Below are positions 50,774 to 63,459 of a stretch of 64,000 bases of DNA, in pieces (within the stretch, counting starts at the first letter, position 1; every line of letters begins with the position of its first letter). A program made the translations under genes and the position numbers. Origin of the DNA: Rhabditophanes sp. KR3021 (lineage: Eukaryota > Nematoda > Chromadorea > Rhabditida > Alloionematidae); assembly GCA_963281155.1 (NCBI GenBank), contig CAUJLY010000002.1, positions 6,076,001 to 6,140,000 of the forward strand, written 5' to 3'. Under the pieces are notes generated by a model. The model did no database searches. It was not told the origin of the DNA and was given only the letters and a program-made list of their open reading frames with translations.

Positions 50774-51081
50774 TTAATTCTATAAATAAATTAGTTTACA
50801 TATACATGGTGTTTTGTTGATTTTTGATTCTAGTTTACGGTTGTTAGTAGCTATTTACTAAAACGGTATTTTTAGCAAAAAATGGTGTATGCCTGAATAA
50901 TCATTCCAAGGCAATGGATTAATCAAATTGTGATATAAACACATGAGTAAACTTGTAGTAATGACTTACTGGCACAATAAAAATGTTAATGAAATAAATT
51001 TAACATTTACCATATTTTGTGATACTTGAATAGAGAAAAAATTAAAAACTTTGATTTAACTTGTTGTTGCAAAAAGATATT
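50774..51081. other. Spacer, no gene seen
   Basis: AT-rich 3' flank of WDR81 leading to the tRNA gene. Nothing recognisable apart from AATAAA signals. Confidence 0.5.
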
Positions 51082-51153
51082 TGGAGATATAGGGAATCGA
51101 ACCCCAGCCCTCTCCCATGCTAAGGGAGCGCTCTACCCCTGAGCTATATCCCC
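51082..51153 (-). tRNA. tRNA-Ala (AGC)
   Basis: The minus strand reads GGGGATATAGCTCAGGGGTA (D arm), an anticodon stem CTCCC/GGGAG with loop TTAGCAT giving anticodon AGC, and a T arm with GGTTCGATTCC. The acceptor stem GGGGATA pairs with TATCTCC with one G-T wobble. Internal A box (TAGCTCAGGGGTA) and B box (GGTTCGATTCC) for RNA polymerase III are both present. No intron. A T run follows about 15-20 bases downstream on that strand. Confidence 0.95.
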
Positions 51154-51399
51154 AGTGTTTACTTAAAGTTTCAATTTGTTGATCATTTAATTGTTTTTGT
51201 TAATTTTGGCATTTTTCGGAGTTTCTGCAAGATTTACACGGATATTAATTAAATGCTTTATTTTGCTATTAACATTATTTTGTTGAGCCCATAAGTCCAC
51301 TATCTTTCATAGTACATTGTACGTTTTAATTGATCAAATTGACGTTATACCAATCATAATCTAGTCAAAACATTCCTTGGCAAAATTTATTAATCAAAA

Positions 51400-52187
51400 A
51401 TGATGCTATCAACCAGAATCCTACCCAATACAATTACTCAGTTGCGTAATGTATCTTCTAAGTATATTCGCCCTCATCCTAGACATTACAAAAGACGCCT
51501 GTTTGAGGCAGCTTTGGCTCCAGTTGTTCAGGCAGAAAAACTCAGCTGTGAGCAGATTATTGAAGCTGCTGCGATGAAGAAAAAGATGGCTAAAGAAGAG
51601 GTTAGTCCAAAGATCTAATTAAATTATATAGTTGTTTTAGTATATGCCAATCGAATTAGCCTTAGCAGACAAAGTAAAGTCTTGGATCATCAAAGAAGAC
51701 TTCAAGCTGATCGCGGTATGCCAGCTTTTACCAGTGACAGGTAGACAAAAATTGCTAGCATGCAATCAATTGCGTCTCAAAAACTTGGAAGTCAAAACGT
51801 ATGGTAATAAAATTATGAAGAAGGTGTTTGAAGGAACAGCCGTGGAAACGCTAAATGTTATGCTACAAGGAAACAATGCCGTAGTTTACGGAAAAGATAT
51901 CAATTCCTTAAAGTCGATGATGACTGAATTAAATAAACTTTCATGGCTGACTCCATTAGGTAAATTCTAACAATTAGACCAAACTAAACTTTATTTCAGC
52001 CGTTGTGATAGACGATACAATCATTGCTGTCAAAGAAGCTGAGGCACTCGCTAAATTACCCTCATTGGATGGTGTTCGTGCGGAAATTGTTCAAATATTG
52101 AGTAAAATACCGATGGATACAGTCTCGCATATCGAGCATCACGTTACTACTCTGGGAAACACTCTGGAGGAAGTATCAAAAAAATAG
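51400..52187 (+). CDS. MRPL10: Mitochondrial ribosomal protein L10 (uL10m)
   Basis: A component of the large mitoribosomal subunit that anchors the L7/L12 stalk. Exons 51400-51600, 51641-51959 and 52000-52187 give 235 residues with all phases matching. The basic N-terminus (STRILPNTITQLRNVSSKYIRPHPRHYKRRLFEAA) is a mitochondrial targeting sequence running into the family's RPxxPHY-like stretch. A L10 core with IAVCQLLP, NQLRLKNLEVKTYGNKIMKKV and the typical G-x-N-A-V strand follows. Length is close to other animal mitochondrial L10 proteins. Confidence 0.83.
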
Positions 52188-52532
52188 GCCTTTCAATATA
52201 AGTTGTTGTAGTTTGTTAAATAATAAATTGTTTAGACTCATTGCCTATTATTGTAAGAATAAACACTTTTAATCTCATAATATTTATGCTATTAATTTAT
52301 GTGTTGATAACTTAATTCAATTAATTTGGTAGACATAAACACTATTGTATTTAGAATTCAAAAAATCGGCTCAGATGAAAGTGCGTGCTCACTTGCCAAA
52401 AATCGAGTAAACATCTCTTTTATTGCATCATAGCATGTCATATGTTGTTAAATAGTTAATGATATTCAAACATTTCTATTGAAATTTCGTCGTATTAACT
52501 TTCTACTAAACCGCTATTAAATCGTTTTTGAA
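52188..52532. other. Spacer, no gene seen
   Basis: AT-rich sequence between the L10 gene and the receptor gene, presumably carrying the promoter of the latter. Confidence 0.5.
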
Positions 52533-53567
52533 ATGACAGATCTAGGAAGCATCTGCAGTATACTAAGCACTACATCCACAATAATCTTTAACTTTTGCGC
52601 AATCTGCATAACCTTAACTTACAAAAGCAATTCCGTTTTGAAAGGTTACAAAAATGCTTTAATCCTCCAAGCCGTAATAGCCCTAATAAGTGGCTTTGTT
52701 ACATGTGCTCTGAGAATGCGACTTTTTATTACAGGAGACATTTTATACTTTCACTTGGATTATTCATACTTTGTCAAACTTGATCCTGCACTTTATAGAT
52801 TCTTGGTCGTTTTCTTTTTCTTTTTTGTTTATGCTAACATCATTTCCGTTGCTGGCATTATGATTTTTCGTCATTTGAGTGTATGTACAAAACTTGCAAT
52901 TAGAAAGAGACATTATGTGATAGTAGGTGTTATTATGTTTTTTCTTCAATCTATGATGTCCTATCTTATTTGGCTGGGAATAGACTTGAATTTACCTCTG
53001 GATTTGGTTTATAAAACAATGGAAGCAGACTTTTTGATAAATGAAAATTCTATCAGTATGCCTATTAGCTTGGTAAGTAATAAATAGCGGCTAAAAATAA
53101 TGTAGTCTTGTTTTTAGAATTCAATCTATTTTTATATTGCCGCAATATATGTGTTTTTTTATTTTTTCATAAATTACATTATCATTTATATCCTGTTATC
53201 GAAATTCAAAAAATACATGAATTGCCATAAAAAATTGTTTTCAATGCAAACAATGAAAATGAATTCACAAATTACAAGAAGTATGTTGTTTCAGGCAATT
53301 GTCCCTATATTCTTCAGCATACCAGTGATTGGAATTGTCATCATGTTGATAACTAGGGTCAATATCCCATTTTTCCCTTCTTATATCATAAGATCAATTG
53401 TATTTATACCATCGGCAAATGCGGCTATTTATCTTTTTGTTGTTGGGAAGAATAGAAGAATTTTAATTGAATTCTTTAGGAAGTATTTGAATGGTAAGAA
53501 GCCGTCTCTGGATATCTCAGTTTCGAGGATGCCGACTCAATTTACAAAAACTACTTCACCTATTTAA
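52533..53567 (+). CDS. Nematode serpentine receptor (7TM GPCR)
   Basis: Exons 52533-53072 and 53118-53567 (45-bp intron) give 329 residues with seven hydrophobic helices. The last is preceded by SIPVIGIVIML and followed by FIPSANAAIYLFVVGKNRR and a Ser/Thr tail, the layout of the Str/Srd/Srj group of nematode chemoreceptors. It is not closely related to the receptor at 40478-41546. The family name is inferred from these C-terminal motifs only. Confidence 0.8.
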
Positions 53568-53660
53568 ACATGCGCAGAACTTGTAAAAAAATTTATTAAA
53601 AGACACCAAAATTGATAATTCTGTTTCTGTTTTACCAATAAAATTATGATAATATTTAAA

Positions 53661-54360
53661 TTAAATGGAAGTATGGTAACGGTGAGTAACAACCAGAATC
53701 AACTTTTTCTTACGCAACATCAAGATATTAATAAGGAATGATTGCCAATCCACAGCTTTAACATTACTCAAACAATTACTCATGTGTTTCGCCATGATAT
53801 CCTTGATTTTAGCACACGTTTCCTCATGCAACTCTTGCAACCCCATGACCTGAGATTTCATTCCTTGATATGTTTGGAAACCATCTAAATTTTCGAGCTT
53901 TGAGATACTCTCGTCGATTTTACCATGAATCACATTTCTGCTAAGTACCATTTCTTGAGAATTTTTATTTTGAACATTCCTTATCTGAACAATGTAATTA
54001 AACAATGAAGTGAATATCTGTTACTTACATAGTCAAGCTCTTGTAGCACCTCTTTCCATCCCTCCATTCTATATTTTAGAATAGCAGCACCCTTTAAATT
54101 AGTCTCACATCGAAGCTGGCTAGACTGACATCGTGCCTGAAAGTTTTCAATTTTCTGCTTCAATAATTCCTTTGTTCCCGCAATTCGGGTGGCTTTAGAC
54201 AGTTGGTGCTTATATTCTTTCTCCAAGTATAGAAGAGTTTCCGTCAATTCACCCTTCTTAACATGCAGGGCATTTTGTCTCGCAACTGAAAACTAATTTG
54301 AATAATAAAAGGAGGAAGCTTACTTAAATTGTGCAACTCAACCGTCACTGGTTCATTCAT
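53661..54360 (-). CDS. Coiled-coil protein, unknown function
   Basis: Exons 54360-54324, 54285-54029 and 53984-53661 join in frame to 205 residues. A short N-terminus (MNEPVTVELHNL) is followed by an almost continuous amphipathic helix of about 150 residues rich in Glu, Lys, Gln and Leu (for example TLLYLEKEYKHQLSKATRI and ISKLENLDGF), ending in a basic C-terminus. No domain is recognised; small kinetochore or dynein-type coiled coils would look like this, but there is no specific evidence. The exon-2 acceptor was placed at TTTCAG because the nearer TTAG would shift frame. Confidence 0.62.
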
Positions 54361-54720
54361 TTTAGCTATGAAGTGTTTATTAAAAATGCGCTTAATAAAT
54401 ACTAATTAAGGTATCTTCTATCCAAAGGCAGGCCTAATAAGAGGTGACCCAACATGCACTAATTACAAGTATCTTAGATCCAAATGTGGTCCCAGTAAGA
54501 GACGAGCTAAAAATAAGCAGTGATGATCTTTGATATCATCCAACTAGTGTTATTTTTAAAATACTTGATGTGATTGCATCAAACTATTGTTATTTTAAAA
54601 TATTTTCTTGATAGTTATTTTGTATATTTTTTTGATTGCTTTCTATTTAAATTTTAACAACACAAGTAGAGTAATGTATCAATTTATTTGGATCAAAACA
54701 ACGAAAAATGTTTTGGGAAT
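54361..54720. other. Spacer, no gene seen
   Basis: AT-rich region between the coiled-coil gene start and the collagen 3' end. Two near-identical 13-base phrases (ATCCAAAGGCAGGCC and ATCCAAATGTGGTCC contexts) around 54418 and 54480 su ggest a short degenerate repeat. Confidence 0.4.
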
Positions 54721-55840
54721 TTAAGAGCGAGCAACGAAGGCAGCACTTCTTGGAGGACAGCTACAGTAAGATGAATCGGGTCCTGGAGCACCAACGATTC
54801 CGGCAGTTCCTGGTTGGCCATCAGCACCTGGGGCTCCTGGAGCACCGGCTTCCCCATTGGCTCCTGGTTGTCCATCAGCGCCTGGGGCTCCATCTTGTCC
54901 TGGTTGTCCGTCTTTTCCTGGAGCTCCTGGGGTACCGGCTTCTCCAGCTGGTCCTGGCTTTCCAACTGTCTTGACTCCGTCTTTTCCTGGGGCACCGGCT
55001 TCTCCTAAAATAATATTATTAAATCTAACTTGTTTTAATCTTACCGTCTTGTCCGTCCTTTCCATCGGTTCCGGCATCTCCATTTGGTCCAGCTTGACCT
55101 GGTTGGCCATCTTTTCCATTTTCTCCTGGGGCTCCTGGATTTCCATCTTGTCCGGCTGGTCCAGCGGGTCCATCTGGTCCTTTTTCTCCGCTAAATTAAA
55201 TTTGGTGAGTATTTGTTTTAAATTATTTTAACCTTTGCATTAAGTTTAATAATTAACTGTGATTTTTGATCTCATAAGCTTTCGAAAAGTTCAATGGCTA
55301 TTTGTTTTAGATAATTTTTATCAAACTTACGCTGGTCCAGCTGGGCACTTAACACATTCAGCTGAATCTTGTTGGCAAGTGATTGGGGCCAAGACTTCTT
55401 GATTATCAGCTCCACGTGGCCCATTATCTCCTGGAGCTCCATCTTGACCTGGGGCACCTACTGGTCCTCTATAATAATGGAATTAACCAACTTATACATT
55501 TGTTTACTTACGGTGGGCCTGGTGGACATGTTGGAACTGGAAGGGGGTTACATTGACATTGAGAAGGAAGTCCATTAGCTCCAACTTCACGTTTTTGTCT
55601 GAAAATAGAGCCCAAAGGATTCTCTCTTGGTTTAGAAGGTGGAGTAACAGTCAATTGAATTTGCATGAGAGCAGTCCATGATGAGTCAGTTTCAGCTCTG
55701 TAGATTTGAACTGAGTCAGAAACGAATTCACGAAGTTCAGAAATCTCTGAATAAAGTGAAGGAACAGTCGAAATAACTGCCAAAATAGCTAAAGCTGAAC
55801 AGGCAGCGGCAACTCCTACGACTAATTTGTACTCGAACAT
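54721..55840 (-). CDS. Cuticle collagen
   Basis: A structural protein of the nematode cuticle. Exons 55840-55512, 55468-55331, 55190-55045 and 55004-54721 give 298 residues. Order: an N-terminal Col_cuticle_N region with a hydrophobic signal-anchor (about 5-28); a furin-type cleavage site RQKR before the mature part; a Cys knot ([18 protein letters not shown]); short Gly-X-Y blocks separated by an [18 protein letters not shown] interruption; the main Gly-X-Y block; and a C-terminal [10 protein letters not shown] pair of Cys. This is the usual layout of rol-6/sqt-1-type cuticle collagens. Confidence 0.92.
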
Positions 55841-56220
55841 ATTGTGTGTTGTATGATATCTATTTCAAATTTGCTGATCCTTTTATAGTCACAAATAAAG
55901 GCGTTTATATCCGTTGATTACCTTTTTCCGTTGATTAACATTTTTACGTTCATTTCGATTAAACTCGTTATTTGCCATATCCTAAAAAATACCTATACAC
56001 CAACCTTCAAACGACTGGGTATCTATTTCCTTTTTATTTTCTTTTTATTTCTTTCACTTTTTATCTTTGTTGTAATTAGATGGGTACGTGACACTGCAAA
56101 GCTTCAACTTTACAATAATGTTCGTGGTTCTGATAACAATAGTGTGTGTCGTTCTCTTATCAAATGGCCAATGTGTTATAGGTGACAAGGGATAAGCCTT
56201 GATGATCATTTAATGTTACC
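55841..56220. other. Divergent promoter spacer
   Basis: Between the minus-strand collagen and the plus-strand Kelch gene; promoters of both expected. The open frame at 55931-56185 is hydrophobic and without family resemblance, and I do not call it. Confidence 0.5.
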
Positions 56221-57590
56221 ATGGATTTCAAGGACACTACTTTGCTCTTACAAGACAATTGTCAAGTTAAAGTCTCACTAAAGCATCTATCCTCTAAGAT
56301 TCCTTATTTTGAGGCTTTCAATAATTTTTATAATAATTGTACCATGGATTCTATCAACTTGATTGAAATAGACTTTGAAATTATTAATATTATTCTTGAT
56401 TACGTTGTCACGGGAAATGTACAGATCAACAATTCTATTTTGCCACGACTTATTGCTGCAGCTGACTATTTGCAATGTGAACCTATTGTGGCTAAATGCA
56501 TCGAGGAAATTATTTTGCGTGACCAATTAGACGCTGACACATTTCACATCTTGTCTATGTACATGGTCACTTCTCCGAAATTGTATTATTTAATAAGCAA
56601 AAACTTAAAACAAGTTTCTACTTTTTACACATTCGAAACATTGGATTATTTCACGTTAACAGAAATACTCTTCCATCCCTTACTATGCCCGAGAAAGGAC
56701 GATTTAGACGATGTGATTAAAAATTGGATAAAGTACGACTACGTGCATAGAAAACGACTCTACGATGGTCTGTGCATCGCCACAAACAACATCCAACGAG
56801 CCAAATATTTTGATTACTATGTTATTGTTGATGAAGATACGATTGAAAGATTCACGATCTCTGACATGTTGCTCCAACCATTTGTTACCGGAAAGATATC
56901 TTCCTGTGGTGGTAATAAAAGGTTAGTTGAAGATGACAGATACCTTCTTGCCTACAACAATACCCGTGTTAACTTTGTGGTTGGGGGAGCGTTAATTGAT
57001 AAAGAAAACCTTACCACAACTTCTCTTCCACCTCCGATCTCAACTCGAACCAACTTTTGCGTGTGTTTGTATGATGACAAGGTTTTTGTGTTTGGAGGGC
57101 TTCATGACGGAGTTAGGTCTTTTTCGGCAGAGTATTATGACATCCAATTAAAAAAGAGAATATTGTGCAATGGAATGGCAATCGCAGTCTTTAATGCAAC
57201 GGCCATTGGATTGAAGGGATGTGTGTATGGTAAATTATTTTGTTTAAATGTTTAACATTACTTTTTGTAGTGATTGGAGGGTACACATGCATGAGAGAAC
57301 GTTTCGTCCAAAAGTACGATTTCATCAACAAAGAATGGAAAATCATCAGCAATACCAATTACTCAAAGGAAAATTGCCTTGCCACAACATTTAGAGATGC
57401 ACTAATAGTTGTTGATGAAAGTGGTTGGTGTGAATTGTATGAAGAAAGTTCAGACAAATGGAAAATCATATATAAGATTGACTCTTCAAACCAACAAATT
57501 CAACAACTCTTCGCCGACCTCGCTGGTGTCTATGTTTTGACTACCAACCTTAATAATAACGAAAATTCTATTCACAAAATATACGAGTAA
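56221..57590 (+). CDS. BTB-BACK-Kelch protein 2
   Basis: Exons 56221-57229 and 57271-57590 join in frame to 442 residues. The BTB domain (about 1-105) contains the KVSLKHLSSKIPYFEAF core and AADYLQCEPIVAKCIE. The BACK domain follows (about 110-215, with FTLTEILFHPLLCPR). The kelch propeller region (about 235-442) is short, with VFVFGGLHDGVRSFSAEYYD and VIGGYTCMRERFVQKYDF. Probably a Cullin-3 adaptor like other BTB-Kelch proteins. Only three or four blades are recognisable, fewer than the usual six. Confidence 0.78.
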
Positions 57591-58147
57591 ATTATTTATC
57601 AATCATATGATAAAAATGTAAAACCAACTTAATAAAAAAAAATTGTGTAATAAAATACGATCAAATCAATTATTTTAATTGGAGAATTTAAAGTGTCAAA
57701 AGAATTTGTTAAGTAAAATATATTCGATCACACCATATGTTTATCTTTTTACACCTATTTTGTTGTTTGGTTGCAAGTATATTTTTGTGCTCGATCACTT
57801 ACTTGAGAACAACAATTTATGATAAGAAATGTGTGCACACCATCATTATTTAAATAAGGTAAACCCAATTTGTCTTAATATAACAATATTATCATTTCTT
57901 TTAATTTTTGCATTCGTTGCATTTGTCAGAATATACCTAATAGATAAGACAATTGACAATAAGTTAAGGAAGTAAGTGCACATAAGTATTTCTTTTTAAT
58001 GATTTGTGTACACTCTTAAAGACATTAAAAAATAGCCAAGATAAGAAGTATAATATATACACACCTTTTTTTCGTTTTATTATGTTATTATTACTTTTAC
58101 CCATTATTTTAATAATTACAAAATAATCTTATAATAACCCTCTGACT
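57591..58147. other. Spacer, no gene seen
   Basis: AT-rich, with AATAAA signals near 57630 for the Kelch gene and the presumed promoter of the transporter gene. No coding potential noted. Confidence 0.5.
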
Positions 58148-59738
58148 ATGTTTGGACCTATATTAGAACCTAATTTAGAAGAAGAACCTAAATCGACTAT
58201 GATCATAAAGGCCGAAAAGGAAGAAGAACCGGTAGATATTATCCTAAAATCACTCGGAAATGTTAATAAGTATTCCATATTCATCTTGATCTCAATGGCC
58301 TTCCTTTGGACACTCGGAGCTCTGCCAATGATGATTTCAGCATTTATGATGGAAAAAAATTATCCTCGTAACATTTCCATCTCTATTATCGATGAATTCC
58401 ATCTACATGGATCGAATGAATATTTAACAGTGTGGATTGCCTCCGCTTATATGTTTGGCTGTATGGTCGGCGGAACTATCTTCCCTTCCTTGTCTGATTT
58501 TTACGGAAGAAAGCATATTGTTTTTATTACGACGTTTGGGATGGGCTTTTTTGGATGCGTTTCAGCTTTCACACATAACATTTACTTTTTTCTGTTTTGT
58601 CGTTTTTCGCAAGGGTTGTTTTTGCCGGTAAGTACAAATATTGTTAGATTTATGTTAATGTGGTTTTAGGGCTTAATAACAGTCAATTGGATACTGGCTT
58701 ATGAAAGTGTAACACCAAGGGTCCGTGCTTACCTTGCACTTGTTTTTGGGATATTTTGGGTTTGTGGATATTGTTTAATATCACCGATGGCATATTATAT
58801 TCCAAATTGGCGTGTCTTGATGTTTGTGTCATCGGCACCCTCGGTACTCTTTGCCTTGATCATTTACTTCACAATTCCAGAATCCCTCCACTTTTTAATC
58901 CACCAAAAAAATAATGACGGTGTCGCCAAATGGTTGGAAACAGCTCAAAAGGTTTGCAACAAAAAAATCGACTACGATGTTTGTGAACTAATCCAAGAAT
59001 CTAACAAACCTTTCCCAAAAAACAGAGTTGCTGAAGAAGATGAAATTTCAAACATCAGCAACGTTCGATCATTTATTCTAACACACAAAGTATTAATAGT
59101 TCAGATCGTAGTGTTTACTCTGTTATTGTTAACTGACACCCTCATATATTATGCTCTATCTTTCTTTAGCACCAATCTGTCAGGAAATATGTACATCAGT
59201 TATGCTTTATCCGGTCTCGTTGAGGTTCCCAGTTATATTGTGGCACCTTATTTATTGGATCGTCTGGGAAGAAAGGGATTAATTATTATACTGCATATTG
59301 TTGCTGGATTAGATTTGTTTGTGGGAGTTTTTATCGGGCCAGGTAAAATTGTCAAAACGAGTTTGTCCTTTAAATTATTTTTTAGAACACGAATTAGCTT
59401 ACTTAATTATTTGGTTGATTGGAAAATTCTGCATTTCCTGTACATTTACATCGATATTCGTGTACGGTTCAGAGATCTTCCCAACATCTATCAGAAGTGT
59501 GACTTTAGGAGGATGGTATGTTAAAGATGCAAGGAATTTATATAATAAAAGATTTTGTTTTAGCGAAGTCGCTGCAAAGATTGGAGGAATACTTGCCCCA
59601 TACTCAAAACTCCTATCACCTGCCATTTCCATCTCAATATTCGCCTCACTTTCCATCCTAGCCGCCTTCTCAACATTCCTTCTTCCAGAAACAAAAGTCA
59701 AAAAGTCCCCTAAAAACAAACTTATCGCCCACATCTAA
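58148..59738 (+). CDS. SLC22/SV2-type major facilitator transporter
   Basis: A 12-helix membrane transporter, probably of organic ions. Exons 58148-58627, 58670-59342, 59386-59515 and 59564-59738 give 485 residues. Visible marks: an acidic cytoplasmic N-terminus; a large first extracellular loop; the loop 2-3 motif SLSDFYGRKH (the family's D-x2-GR(R/K)); PESLHFLI after helix 6, typical of SLC22; LLDRLGRKG between helices 8 and 9; and YGSEIFPTSIRSVTLG near helix 11. All three introns are 42-48 bp and in phase. The substrate is not predictable. Confidence 0.85.
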
Positions 59739-59998
59739 TGCAACCAAAAACAACGAATCTTATTTATTTGTATATTTTGTTACGAAGCTTTAAATTAAAC
59801 CAGTTAAATGTTTAATAAATAAATGTTACATCTTTATTATAAAAAAATAATTACATCATCGACACACACAATAAAATGAAAGATTCTTTATTTTTAATTA
59901 ACATCAAATTTAATCAAATTATTCAGCATCTGGAAAGTTTGCTAGGTGGAAGTAATATTCGTTATTTGTCAGTTTCGGTGCCTTACAGGGAAAATAGC

Positions 59999-61166
59999 TT
60001 AACGTCTACGCTTTGAAGCACTTCCCTGATAATGCGCATGATCAGTGTCATCATCAATAATTTCCTGAATAATGGGTCGTGTTCCAGTATCTCGAGATGA
60101 GGAGCTAGAAACGAAATTATTGGAAGCATGGTCGTTGAAGATTGAGCGGCGGTATCTGAAAGTAAAACCAATATTAGAATAGATTTATGAAGATAAACAA
60201 AATGAGAGTTAACTTTTCCTTTTCATTAGGTAAAAGCAGATGGTGAGAGTATGTTTAGTCACGAGTCAAAAAGCAAGCTACTTACTCTGGAGATGCGCGA
60301 TTCTTGTCCGTTACTTCTTCTTCGTCGTCATCTGGAATGGTAACGATTGGTTGAGGGTTTGAATCGGCTTCGCCGGGGTGGCGTTTAGCTTTTGATGCAC
60401 GTCTGTTTCCTGAGGAAGGTGCTTCGTCGAGAGCTTTGTAGCCATAAGAGTCCTCTTCATCGAATAAGCCATGTCTAGCTCTGTCGCAAAATTCGCGTCT
60501 AAAACTGTCAGCTTCACGCTCATCCAAATTTACAAACGTTTGTTGCTTTTTGATTTTGCCTTCACGATCACGTCTTTTTTCGGTGATGTGAGCTCTGTCG
60601 CCAATCATTTGCTTGCGAATCAACTCTTCTTCTCCATCATAGCCAGTCTTCTTCTTTTTTGTGATTTCCTGAGTGTCGCCTCTCTTCTTCACTGTTACAT
60701 CCTCATAGTGAGGTTGCCCATCAGGACCATATGAGATCATCGTAGATTGACTGTATATTTGGGCATTTGGCGAATTCATGAGACCAGACATATTGTCTCT
60801 CATATCATGCATCATACTGCCAAGCATACCCATAGTGTTATGCATTTGATTCATGCCATGAAGCATACCTCCAAATGAAGGCCCCATCATGGCATTCATC
60901 ATTGAGTGGGGTCTTGAATTATTTTGTGTACGGCTATTACCATTTTGGATCATTCCATTTAACATAGGATGACGAGTTCTCATAGATGCAAAAGGATCTG
61001 CCATCATTGAATCAAACATTCTATCCATTTGCGAAGTGTGTCTATTCATCATGCTAAAATGGCAAAATAATCAATAAAAGATATCGTTATGGCAACAATA
61101 AACTTACTTGAATGTATTACCCATAAAATGGTCCATTGCGTCTTCAAATGGATCTCTTCCAAACAT
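59999..61166 (-). CDS. Myeloid leukemia factor (MLF) homologue
   Basis: MLF proteins are nuclear/cytoplasmic adaptors that interact with COP9 signalosome, 14-3-3 and aggregation-prone proteins. Exons 61166-61108, 61053-60286 and 60155-59999 give 327 residues. The N-terminus FGRDPFEDAMDHFMG and the Met-rich MMADPFASM box are typical. The MLF core has YSQSTMISYGPDGQPHYEDVTV, HITEKRRDREGKIKKQQTFVNLDE and FRREF. The acidic tail ends in KRRR, a possible nuclear signal. Confidence 0.88.
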
Positions 61167-62094
61167 ATTAATAGTAGTATTATTTAATAAAATAAATATT
61201 ACTGATGCGTTTAATAATGTCTACAAAGTGAATAGATAGAAATAAAAATATTAATTGCTTTTTATCACAACACACGCACAAATTTCGAGAAGTTTCTCTC
61301 AGCTGACACGTACCAAATGTTTACTTGGTGCAGAGAAAGAGAGGAAGCGCACAAAACGGTCGTGTAAGAACAAACAGAAGCACTTTGTTTTTATTTTTGT
61401 TTTATTTTTAACTTAATGTATTAGATGATAACAAATATAGGGAACGGTGTTAAAAAAGTAATATCACAAATATTAACTAAATACTAGAAACTATTTGCTA
61501 ACTATAAGACTAAAATTTGAATGCTATAATTGAAAGAAGACCTCCTACGTTTTAATATGTAAAATAATGTAGTAAGGATAACTAAAAAAGCATAACAAAT
61601 AACTTTATACATTGACAACATTATTTAAATCGTAGAGAACTTTCATTATTACGAAGCATGATCAAAAATAATAAATACTGAACATGAGCACACATGACAA
61701 GGTGTGGAAATGAATATGTCAATAAGCAAGCACTCATTTATTTTATATGTTGATTAGCATAACAAAAGATTGGGATAGAGATTATTTAGGAACAGAATTG
61801 CCTTGCCTTTGTGGAAACGACTAGAACTGAGTTTGTATTGTATTATGTTTATCAGTCCTAGTTGTACCCATCATTTTTCTTCACAAGACACCTTTCGAGC
61901 AGTCAACTCATGAAAAAGAAGTACTGGCGATGTACATTATTACTAATCCGCAAATAAATTTACTTTAATCTTTGATCAAAAAAAGACTTCTTATCTTTTC
62001 CAAGACATTTTATTAGTTGTACTTAAAAATGCATCATCACAAATGTTTCTAAATAACTAAAAAGAATATTCATTTCAATCAAAGTTATATAGAA
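61167..62094. other. Spacer, no gene seen
   Basis: About 930 bp of AT-rich sequence between two minus-strand genes. All frames closed. The left end contains the promoter of the MLF gene and the right end the 3' UTR of the LIM gene. Confidence 0.55.
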
Positions 62095-63459
62095 TTAAAT
62101 AAGTTTCTCGATTGCAGCTTGATTATTGTCGGGGCAGTATTGAAGGCCGTTGTAGAGTTTGTAAAAACATTCATGGCAGTATGGTTGTTTTTGGTGTTCT
62201 CTGTAGACACCGCGAGTGGAGAGTGATTTTTGGCAGTATATGCATAGGAAACAGTGTTGGTGGAATTTTTGGGCTTTGTCAGCATTGGGGGCTAGGGCTG
62301 TGAGGATGGGACCATCTATTTCTTGGCAACAATAATTGCAGCGGGGAATGGCAAGGGGTGGGGGTGAACTTTCGATGTTTAGGGTTCGACGAGGTGTCTG
62401 GGAACGGGCTCGGCGGCGGCGCAAGGAATCTACGGAATCTTCGGTGATTTCTACTCCATAGTCTCTTTTCATTGTTTCCAAGGTTAGATTGTCATCGGGT
62501 CCTTCTAAATAAAAACATTAATGAGCAATAAATTTGGAACTTACGATAAACTTCACTCTTTCTTGGATCATAAGACTCATCCTCTTCTGGAGCAGGATCT
62601 AACTTCAATCTATACTCAACTTCCTCACTAATAACTCTAGTCTTCTTAGCTTTCTTCTGCCCAGCTCTTCTCAAAACTTCAGTTGTAGCCTCAACGTCAT
62701 AAACCAAAGCAGCTAAAGTATCTCCAACAACATTTCTATGCTGATTAGATTTAACTTTGTCTAATTCTCTTCTCATATCGTCTTTGGAGATTGACTTTAA
62801 TCTCGTAGACAACCAATCGTCATCTGCTATCATGGAGATTCTCCCGTTTACTTCCATATTTGAGTTAAACATATGTTGTTCGTTTAATTGTTCTTGATGT
62901 TTACGACGAAGGACTTCAGTCGTCTTTTCAACATCTTCTTTAAGAACTGCTAAGGTGCTGTGGACGGCGTCAGCATCTATTAAATAATTTTAAAGTACAC
63001 CAAATCAAAAACTTACGTTGACTAGGAAAGTCACTAAAATTGGAAGCTCTCGATTCAGAACGTCTGTTGTCAATGGTAGTTGACATCCTATTACTATAAA
63101 GAGTCAATGAATGCAAAGTTGATCACAACCAAAGTCCTCGATACTTACGAAACATGCGAGTTGTCGTGTTGTTGACTACCTTCTATAGTATTACTTTTGT
63201 TTTGACTCAAAACCCCACTTTCCCCAAACATACTTTCAGCATGAGCTCTAGCCTCATCACTACTATTCTGTGTACATTTTTCCTCACTACTAACTACCTC
63301 GCCATGCCTATTAATATGAACAATTCTTTGATCACATCGACTAACGTACGGATTAGTCCGAGGAACTAAATGTTGCCTAGTAATTGCTTGATCTTCATTT
63401 TGATTCTGATCCTTATTATACTCAACAACCTCACTCTTAGTCTTAATTATAAATCCCAT
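62095..63459 (-). CDS. LIM-domain protein (UNC-95/paxillin-like layout)
   Basis: Exons 63459-63149, 63093-63017, 62976-62545 and 62504-62095 join in frame to 409 residues. The long N-terminal part is polar and disordered, with short helical repeats: AVLKEDVEKTTEVLRRKHQ and ALVYDVEATTEVLRRAGQK are near-duplicates about 75 residues apart. The C-terminus carries one LIM zinc-binding domain: C-x2-C at CNYC, FHQHCFLCIYC, then YCHECF and a final Asn-rich tail. A single C-terminal LIM with a helical N-terminus resembles muscle-attachment proteins such as UNC-95, so a dense-body or adhesion role is an inference. Confidence 0.78.

Noticed and set aside
54708..55231. Plus-strand Gly/Trp/Pro-rich open frames
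   Set aside because: Antisense of the Gly-X-Y collagen repeats.
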